From the NCBI GenBank assembly GCA_018268695.1, contig JAFDWD010000918.1, forward strand, positions 1 to 5,012: a stretch of DNA of 5,012 bases, given 5' to 3'. The first letter of the stretch is position 1; every line of letters starts with the position of its first letter. Below the pieces are notes generated by a model. It searched no databases. It was not told where the DNA came from and saw only the letters and a program-made list of their open reading frames with translations. The DNA is from Actinomycetota bacterium. GTDB taxonomy: Bacteria > Actinomycetota > Thermoleophilia > Solirubrobacterales > 70-9. The position numbers were made by a program, and so were the translations under genes. This document shows positions 1 to 5,012 of the stretch, piece after piece.

Positions 1-449
1 ACCGCCTTGCCCTCGGGATCGACGATCACGTTCTGCGGCTTCAGGTCGCGGTGGACGATCCCCTGGCGATGCGCGTACCCCGCCGCCTGCAGCACCTGGC
101 GGATCACGGCGACCGCCTGCTCGAGCGTGATCCCGGAGTCGATCAGCTGCTTCAGCGTCGGCCCTTCCACGTACTGCATGGCGATGTAGTAGGTGCCTTC
201 CCATTCGCCACGGTCGAAGACGGCGACGACGTTCGGGTGCTGGAGCCCGGCGGCCGCCTCGGCCTCGCGCTGGAAGCGCATCACGAACTCGCGGTCCTGG
301 GCGAGCCGCGGGTGCAGCACCTTCAGCGCGATGCGTCGCTGCAGGGTCGTGTCCTCGGCGAGCCAGACGTCGGCCATGCCGCCGCCGCCGATCTTGGAAA
401 GCACTGAATAACGCCCGTCGACGACCGAGCCGACTCCGACCTCAGCCAC
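1..449 (-). CDS. pknB: Ser/Thr protein kinase, PknA/PknB-like, N-terminal part (3' end beyond the window)
   Basis: Hanks-type kinase that would phosphorylate Ser/Thr on cell-wall and division proteins at the membrane. Only codons 1-149 are present. Visible: glycine loop IGGGGMADV (residues 20-28), ATP-binding Lys43 in IALKVL, helix-C Glu62 in RFQREAEAA, hinge AMQYVEG (90-96), and catalytic loop HRDLKPQN (133-140) with Asp135 and Asn140. The DFG motif, activation loop, membrane helix and any PASTA repeats lie off the left edge. The start is the GTG at 449-447. An in-frame TGA at 470-468 leaves no other start upstream, and AGGGGAG (460-454) lies 4 bases before it. It follows pbpA after 39 bases. 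Oddity: the hinge has Gln92 where PknB-type kinases usually have Glu. I cannot tell pknA from pknB without the C-terminus, so the symbol is provisional; the kinase family itself is certain. Confidence 0.96.
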   Translation of the reverse strand, partial: MAEVGVGSVVDGRYSVLSKIGGGGMADVWLAEDTTLQRRIALKVLHPRLAQDREFVMRFQREAEAAAGLQHPNVVAVFDRGEWEGTYYIAMQYVEGPTLKQLIDSGITLEQAVAVIRQVLQAAGYAHRQGIVHRDLKPQNVIVDPEGKA

Positions 450-492
450 GCCACTCCCCTCTCGTGATCACCTTGTAGTCAGCCACCATCAT
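442..492 (-). other. 16-codon mini-ORF bridging pbpA and the kinase start (doubtful as a gene)
   Basis: An ATG at 492-490 overlaps the pbpA stop as ATGA, like the operon's other junctions, and opens a reading frame for MMVADYKVITRGEWRG. It stops at 444-442, 8 bases inside the kinase gene and in a different frame. There is no clear ribosome binding site. It could be chance or a coupling ORF that delivers terminating ribosomes to the kinase GTG. The peptide resembles nothing I recognise. Confidence 0.2.
454..460 (-). promoter_or_regulatory. Ribosome binding site of the kinase gene
   Basis: AGGGGAG lies 4 bases before the GTG at 449, a short spacing. It is the best purine-rich site in the pbpA-kinase gap and confirms the start that the upstream in-frame TGA (470-468) already forces. 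Confidence 0.65.
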
Positions 493-1952
493 TCGCCGTT
501 CAGGATCGCTTTGGCTACTTCGCGGAAGATCGGCGCGGCGACGTCGTTGCCGAAGGCGGTGGTGCACTCGACCGACGCCGCGATCGCGATCTTCGGATCG
601 TTCGCCGGGGCGAAGCCCATGAACCACGCCTGGTTCTCTTCCGAGCCGCCGCCGCAGGCTTCGTTTCCGGGCGTTTCGGCGGTACCCGTCTTACCCGCCA
701 CGGGGACGCCGGGAATCGCCGCGTTCGTGCCGGTCCCTTCGTCAACGACCCCTTCCATCGCCGTGGTCAGCTCTTCCGCCGTCTTGCCCGAGAGCGGTTC
801 GCTGTAGACGCTCGGGTTCATCGACTTGGTGACGCTGCCGTCGACGTTCACCACGCGCTTCCAGATCTGCGGCTTCATCAGCTTGCCGCCGTTGGCGACC
901 GCGGCGGCGACCATCGCGTCCTGCAGCGGCGTCACCAGCAGTCGCTCCTGGCCGATCGAGAGGCGCCCGAGGTCGACCGGGTCCTTACGGGTCAGCATCT
1001 TTCCGGTTTCGTAGTCGTAGACGCCGCTCTGGAGGACTTCTTCTTCGGGGAGGTCGATCGGCGGCGTCGCGTTGAAGCCGAACTTTTCCATCATCGCGAA
1101 GAGTTCGTCCTGGCCGACTTTCTGGCCGAGCTGGGCGAACCAGGTGTTCACCGAGTTGGTCAGCGCGGTGTCGAGCGAGATCGCTCCCCAGTCCTGGTTG
1201 TAGTCGTTGGCGAGTTCGTGGCCTTCGTCTTCGATCACGCCGGGCGCGTTGATCGTCGTTTCCGGGGTGATGACACCGGATTCGAGCCCCGCCGCCGCGG
1301 TCACGACCTTGAAGGTCGAGCCCGGGGGATACCGGGCGAGGGTGGCACGGTTGACCAGCGGCGCCTTGACCTTGGCGTTGTTCCAATCTTCGAGCTTTTC
1401 GGGGATCTTGTTCGGGTTGTAGGACGGGTTCGAGGCGAGCACCTTGACCGCCCCGGTGCTCGGTTCGATCGCGACCACGGCGCCGTACCCGGCGTTTTCG
1501 AGCGCGTGGGTCGCGACTTCCTGGGCGTGGACGTCGAGGTTGGTGACGACCTGTTCGCCTTCCTGCTTCTGCCCGGTCAACTCGTCGAGGATCGTCCCGA
1601 ATTCGGATTCTTCGCCGGTCAATTCGGCGTTGTGCTCCTTCTCGAACTCGGACTGGCCCTGTTCCATGAAGCTGTAGCCGATCGGGTGGCCGAAGAGGGA
1701 CCCCATCGGGTACTTGCGGACGTAACGTTTGCCGGTCCCCTTGCCTTTCGGGATCGACTTCGCGATCACCGAGCCGTCGGCGGCGAGGATCCGCCCGCGG
1801 GGGATCTGCTGCTGCTCGAAGAGCGGGCGCTTGTTCACGTTCTGTTCCTTCAGCGCCTTCGCGTCGAAGACCGACCACCAGGACGTGAAGGCGACCAGGA
1901 TGCCGAAGAGGACGACGATGAAGGCGAAGAGCTTGATGATCTGGCGGTTCAC
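489..1952 (-). CDS. pbpA: Class B penicillin-binding protein (PbpA-like D,D-transpeptidase)
   Basis: Membrane-anchored transpeptidase that crosslinks peptidoglycan stem peptides outside the membrane; no glycosyltransferase domain is present. The protein has 487 residues, close to mycobacterial PbpA (about 490). Order: short basic N-terminus, one signal-anchor helix (about 5-26), pedestal domain beginning with the class B signature IPRGRI (50-55), then the transpeptidase domain. The active-site triad is complete: STFK with nucleophile Ser212 and Lys215, SVN (267-269), and KTGTAE (421-426). The start is a GTG at 1952-1950 overlapping the rodA stop as GTGA. An in-frame TGA seven codons upstream excludes an earlier start, and GGGGG (1964-1960) sits 7 bases before it. 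The only cysteines, Cys433 and Cys463, lie C-terminal to the KTG box in the extracytoplasmic domain. It presumably works with the RodA product encoded just upstream. Family assignment is certain; the pbpA symbol rests on length and synteny. Confidence 0.96.
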   Translation of the reverse strand: MNRQIIKLFAFIVVLFGILVAFTSWWSVFDAKALKEQNVNKRPLFEQQQIPRGRILAADGSVIAKSIPKGKGTGKRYVRKYPMGSLFGHPIGYSFMEQGQSEFEKEHNAELTGEESEFGTILDELTGQKQEGEQVVTNLDVHAQEVATHALENAGYGAVVAIEPSTGAVKVLASNPSYNPNKIPEKLEDWNNAKVKAPLVNRATLARYPPGSTFKVVTAAAGLESGVITPETTINAPGVIEDEGHELANDYNQDWGAISLDTALTNSVNTWFAQLGQKVGQDELFAMMEKFGFNATPPIDLPEEEVLQSGVYDYETGKMLTRKDPVDLGRLSIGQERLLVTPLQDAMVAAAVANGGKLMKPQIWKRVVNVDGSVTKSMNPSVYSEPLSGKTAEELTTAMEGVVDEGTGTNAAIPGVPVAGKTGTAETPGNEACGGGSEENQAWFMGFAPANDPKIAIAASVECTTAFGNDVAAPIFREVAKAILNGE

Positions 1953-3295
1953 GACATCGCCCCCAACGGTTCAGGGCGTTCGCTGATCGTCGCCCCTTCT
2001 TCGGCTTCGCGGCGGGCGCGGTCGGAGATCAAGAGCAGCAGTGCGAGCAGCACGAAGTTGGCGACGATCGAGCTGCCGCCGTAGGAGACGAAGGGCAGGG
2101 TCACGCCGGTCAGCGGGATCACCCTGGTGACACCGCCGATGATCACGAAGGCCTGGATCGCGAAGACCGCGGTCAGCCCGGTCGCCAGGAGCTTCGAGAA
2201 GCCGTCGTTGGCGAGCAGCGCCACCTTGAAGCCACGCGCCGTGATCAGCAGGTAGGTGGCGATCAGGCCGCAGGCGCCGAAGAGGCCGAGCTCGTTGACG
2301 ATCAGCGAATAGATCGTGTCCGTCTGCGCGGCCGGCAGGAGCGCCGAATTGGGGTGGCCGGGGATCGAGATCAGCCCCTGGCCAAAGCCTTTGCCGAATA
2401 ACCCACCGTCGGCCTGGGCGAAGATCGACTGGAGGATCTGGTAGCCGCTTTCGGTCGGGTCGTGGTAGGGATGCAGCCAGACTTCGACCCGGTCGTGGAC
2501 GTGGGGAACGGTGGTGACGATGAACCAGGCGCCGACCAGGAACAGCGCCATCCCGATCACGACGAAGCTGAACCGCCCGGTCGCCACGTAGAGCAGGGCG
2601 AGGAAGGCGGCGAAGAACATCAGCGAGCTGCCGAGGTCGCGGATGAAGACGAGCAGCAGCATCGTCGCGCCCCAGACCACCAGCATCGGGCCGAAGTGTT
2701 TGATCGGCGGCAGGGTCACGCCGAGCACCCGCCGGGCGCCGACGATCAGGACCTCGCGGTTCTCCCGCAGGTAGGAGGCGAGGAAGATGACGATCGCGAT
2801 CTTCGCGAACTCGGCAGGCTGGAAGGAGATCGGGCCTACCTTCACCCCTAGATAAGCCCCATTGACCTGTTCGCCGATCCCCGGCAGGCGCGGCGCCAGC
2901 AGCAGCAGGATCCCGATCGTGGCGATGATGTAGCGATAACGCTCCAGGACCTCGTAGTCGCGGAGGAACTGGATGGTCAGGGCGAAGAGGATGAGGCCGA
3001 AGACGAACCAGTTCGCCTGGTCCCGGGCCAGGCTTTCGTCGATCCGGTAGATCATCACCAGGCCGAACGCGGTCAGCACCGCCATCAGCGGGAAGAGGTA
3101 GGGGTCGGCGTGGGGCAAGCGGATCCGCAGGTAGATGTGGGTCGCCAGGCAGAGGGCGAAGAAGTAGGCGCCGTAGGTGAGGCTGAGGTTGCCGAGTTTC
3201 GAGTTCTCCTGGGCGAAGACGGCGGCGAATCCGGCGGTCAGGAGCAGCGCCACCGGGATCAGCGCGAGCAGCTCGCGGTTGCGGGCGCGGGTCAT
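1949..3295 (-). CDS. rodA: SEDS-family peptidoglycan glycosyltransferase (RodA/FtsW family)
   Basis: Polytopic membrane protein that polymerises lipid II into glycan strands in partnership with a class B PBP, here most likely the next gene's product. At 448 residues it is close to mycobacterial RodA (about 470). By eye there are about 12 hydrophobic segments, near 10-29, 40-58, 66-83, 95-110, 120-135, 163-176, 201-217, 222-240, 243-262, 327-351, 368-390 and 403-424, then a short charged cytoplasmic tail. SEDS signatures include FQPAEFAKI (158-166), GLFGKGFGQG (298-307), AQTDTIYS with Asp326 at the place of the conserved functional acidic residue, NELGL (334-338) and LPFVSYGGSS (400-409). The ATG at 3295-3293 overlaps the pstP stop as ATGA, with AAGGGG (3308-3303) 7 bases upstream. 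The family is certain. RodA rather than FtsW is inferred from its place between pstP and pbpA. Confidence 0.96.
   Translation of the reverse strand: MTRARNRELLALIPVALLLTAGFAAVFAQENSKLGNLSLTYGAYFFALCLATHIYLRIRLPHADPYLFPLMAVLTAFGLVMIYRIDESLARDQANWFVFGLILFALTIQFLRDYEVLERYRYIIATIGILLLLAPRLPGIGEQVNGAYLGVKVGPISFQPAEFAKIAIVIFLASYLRENREVLIVGARRVLGVTLPPIKHFGPMLVVWGATMLLLVFIRDLGSSLMFFAAFLALLYVATGRFSFVVIGMALFLVGAWFIVTTVPHVHDRVEVWLHPYHDPTESGYQILQSIFAQADGGLFGKGFGQGLISIPGHPNSALLPAAQTDTIYSLIVNELGLFGACGLIATYLLITARGFKVALLANDGFSKLLATGLTAVFAIQAFVIIGGVTRVIPLTGVTLPFVSYGGSSIVANFVLLALLLLISDRARREAEEGATISERPEPLGAMS
1960..1964 (-). promoter_or_regulatory. Ribosome binding site of pbpA, inside the end of rodA
   Basis: GGGGG lies 7 bases before the GTG start. 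It is a poor match to AGGAGG, so initiation probably leans on coupling through the GTGA overlap. Confidence 0.45.
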
Positions 3296-4485
3296 TCCCG
3301 CACCCCTTGGCCGCGTTCGATTTCTTCCAGCAGCTTCACCGCGTCGGCACGCGAGCGCACGCTCTGGCCGGTCACCGCGTCCCGCCGTTTTTCCGGCAGC
3401 GATTCGGTCTGCACCGGCGCGGAGTACTGCTGCTTGTAGAGCTTGACCCCGAAAGGCAGTTCGTAGGGCACGCCGCGGTAGAGGGACACCCGGCCGGCTT
3501 CGTCGGTGCCGAGGAACCAGGTGTGGTGCAGGCCGTAGGTGGCGCCGAAGACGACCCCGCCGATCACCAGCAGCAGGGCGACGAGGCCCGCGACCCGCCT
3601 GACGATCCGGCGTCGGCGGCCCGGGCGGACCGCGGTCGCCTTCTCGCGGCGCTCGCGGGCGGCATCGGCGGCGGCGCGGCGGCGCACCTCGGTCGCCGTC
3701 AGCCCCGCCTCCTCGGCACTCGCGCCGATCAGCGTCGCGCCCTCCGCGTCAAGGGCCGGTTCGGCCGCGTCGACGACCTTGAAGGCGATCACGCTGATGT
3801 TGTCGCGGCCGCCCGCCCGGTTGGCTTCGTCGACCAGGGCCCGGACCGCGTTCGGCATCGAGGTCGCCCGGCTGAGCAGCCGCTCGACATGCTCGTCGTC
3901 GAGCATCGTGGTCAGCCCGTCGGAGCAGAGCAGGAAGATGTCCCCGGCCTGCGCCGGCACCGTCTGCAGGTCGACTTCGACCTCCGGTTCGGGCCCGACC
4001 GAACGGGTGATGATCGAGCGCTGCGGGTGGTCCTCGGCCTGCGCCTCGGTCAGCTGGCCTTTGCGCCGCATCTCCTCGACCAGCGAGTGGTCGCGGGTCA
4101 GCCGTTCCAGCTTGCCGCGCCGCAGGCGGTAGGCGCGGCTGTCGCCGACGTGGCCGATCGCGACCTCGTCGGAGCCGGCGTCGAGGATCGCCGCGGTGGT
4201 GGTGGTCCCCATCCCGGAGAGGTTCGGGTCTTTGCGGGCGAGCGAGTAGACGGTGCGGTTGGCGCCTTCGATCGTCTCCTTCAGGACCCGCTCCGGCGGC
4301 GCCTCGGGGAGCTGCCGGTCGAAGGCGTCGACGACGGTCTTCGAGGCGACCTCGCCCGCGCGGGCCCCGCCCATCCCGTCGGCGATGACGAAGAGGGGCG
4401 CCCTGACGAAGACCGAGTCCTCGTTGGCGCTGCGCTGCCGCCCGGTGTCGGTGGCGTAGGCCTGGTCGGTGATCCGCAGCGTCAT
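3292..4485 (-). CDS. pstP: Membrane-anchored PP2C-type Ser/Thr phosphatase (PstP-like)
   Basis: Metal-dependent (PPM/PP2C) phosphatase that reverses phosphorylation by the clustered kinase. The cytoplasmic catalytic domain spans about residues 5-237. It contains DTGRQRSANEDS (13-24), ADGMGG with metal ligands Asp36 and Gly37, GMGTTTT (91-97), HVGDSRAY (112-119) with Asp115, HPQRSIITR (153-161), LCSDGL with Asp189, and GGRDNIS with Asp228. The metal-binding residues look complete. An Ala/Glu/Arg-rich linker (238-297) ends in a strongly basic stretch (288-297), then one membrane helix (about 298-318) and an outside tail of about 79 residues containing VSLYRGVPYELPFG. The whole protein has 397 residues against roughly 510 for mycobacterial PstP; the shortfall is mostly outside the catalytic domain. 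The ATG at 4485-4483 is fixed by an in-frame TAG immediately before it. GGGGA (4495-4491) lies 5 bases upstream. It follows the FHA gene after 23 bases and overlaps rodA by 4. Confidence 0.97.
   Translation of the reverse strand: MTLRITDQAYATDTGRQRSANEDSVFVRAPLFVIADGMGGARAGEVASKTVVDAFDRQLPEAPPERVLKETIEGANRTVYSLARKDPNLSGMGTTTTAAILDAGSDEVAIGHVGDSRAYRLRRGKLERLTRDHSLVEEMRRKGQLTEAQAEDHPQRSIITRSVGPEPEVEVDLQTVPAQAGDIFLLCSDGLTTMLDDEHVERLLSRATSMPNAVRALVDEANRAGGRDNISVIAFKVVDAAEPALDAEGATLIGASAEEAGLTATEVRRRAAADAARERREKATAVRPGRRRRIVRRVAGLVALLLVIGGVVFGATYGLHHTWFLGTDEAGRVSLYRGVPYELPFGVKLYKQQYSAPVQTESLPEKRRDAVTGQSVRSRADAVKLLEEIERGQGVRE
3303..3308 (-). promoter_or_regulatory. Ribosome binding site of rodA, inside the end of pstP
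   Basis: AAGGGG lies 7 bases before the rodA ATG and is embedded in the last codons of pstP, so rodA can be initiated both by this site and by coupling through the ATGA overlap. Confidence 0.65.
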
Positions 4486-4490
4486 CTATT

Positions 4491-4495
4491 TCCCC
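4491..4495 (-). promoter_or_regulatory. Ribosome binding site of pstP
   Basis: GGGGA lies 5 bases before the ATG at 4485. It is the last G-run of the G-rich element at 4507-4492, so folding of that element would hide it. Confidence 0.6.
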
Positions 4496-4507
4496 AACCC
4501 GCCAACC
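4492..4507 (-). promoter_or_regulatory. G-rich element overlapping the pstP ribosome binding site (possible two-tetrad G-quadruplex)
   Basis: The mRNA-sense strand reads GGTTGGCGGGTTGGGG: four G-runs with short TT, C and GTT spacers (or close alternatives), filling most of the fhaB-pstP gap. The pattern fits a two-tetrad quadruplex and is close to the spacing of the thrombin-binding DNA aptamer. Two-tetrad structures in RNA are weak, and G-runs are common in a high-GC genome, so a regulatory role is only a hypothesis. Confidence 0.25.
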
Positions 4508-4508
4508 G

Positions 4509-4979
<471 letters not shown>

Positions 4980-5012
4980 CGTTGCGCACCTTACGGACCG
5001 GGCCTGAGGGCA
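4980..5012 (-). other. Leader of the FHA gene, possibly holding the end of an upstream gene
   Basis: Only 33 bases. They contain the ribosome binding site AAGGTG and a TAA at 4993-4991 that could end a preceding gene with codons for ALRPGP. In mycobacteria fhaA lies upstream of fhaB, but so few codons cannot identify anything. No promoter motif is recognisable. Confidence 0.25.
4987..4992 (-). promoter_or_regulatory. Ribosome binding site of fhaB
   Basis: AAGGTG lies 7 bases before the ATG at 4979 and supports that start, which in-frame stops cannot fix because the frame is open to the window edge. Confidence 0.7.

Noticed and set aside
464..471. Perfect 8-base palindrome GTGATCAC in the pbpA-kinase gap, considered as an operator
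   Set aside because: Too short, not extended by flanking bases and not repeated as a paired site; GATC palindromes are abundant throughout the window.
450..488. Possible terminator between pbpA and the kinase
   Set aside because: No stable stem followed by a U-run can be drawn in the 39 bases.
985..1878. 297-codon minus-strand open frame nested in pbpA
   Set aside because: Same-strand shifted frame; Arg/Pro-rich translation, while the pbpA frame holds all transpeptidase motifs.
1218..2084. 288-codon plus-strand open frame opposite pbpA
   Set aside because: Antisense shadow of pbpA and the end of rodA, rich in Asp/Arg/Glu/Gly without any domain signature.

Overview
The window is one strand-coherent piece of the conserved actinobacterial cell-wall growth and Ser/Thr phosphorylation cluster, read entirely from the minus strand. 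In transcription order (right to left) it carries a small membrane-anchored FHA protein (fhaB-like, 4979-4509), a membrane-anchored PP2C phosphatase (pstP-like, 4485-3292), a SEDS glycosyltransferase (rodA/ftsW family, 3295-1949), a class B penicillin-binding protein (pbpA-like, 1952-489) and the first 149 codons of a Ser/Thr kinase (pknA/pknB-like, 449 to beyond the left edge). From memory, this is the Mycobacterium tuberculosis order fhaB-pstP-rodA-pbpA-pknA-pknB. High GC, GTG starts and this synteny point to a high-GC actinobacterium. It is clearly not a Mycobacterium copy: the phosphatase ectodomain is much shorter and PbpA has its own cysteine pair. A deep-branching class such as Thermoleophilia is a guess.

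The junctions are tight. fhaB and pstP are 22-23 bases apart, pstP/rodA overlap as ATGA, rodA/pbpA overlap as GTGA, and 39 bases separate pbpA from the kinase. There is no terminator-like hairpin between genes, and no promoter in the 33 bases upstream of fhaB, so the genes are probably one transcript starting outside the window. No stretch over 300 bases lacks a gene. I see no tRNA, rRNA, insertion sequence, CRISPR array or phage-like element.

Together the genes form a compact circuit. The kinase phosphorylates Thr residues, PstP removes the phosphates, the FHA domain reads phospho-Thr, and RodA plus PbpA are a polymerase/transpeptidase pair that makes and crosslinks septal or sidewall peptidoglycan. 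Kinase and phosphatase are therefore probably made together with the wall machinery they regulate.

I do not find a wholly new system here; the cluster is known. The points worth a second look are smaller: a shared AEGAT-like Thr motif in the cytoplasmic segments of PstP and RodA, a G-rich element abutting the pstP ribosome binding site, a 16-codon mini-ORF and decoy GTG start before the kinase, a lone cysteine pair in PbpA, the short unassigned PstP ectodomain, and a marked excess of GATC.
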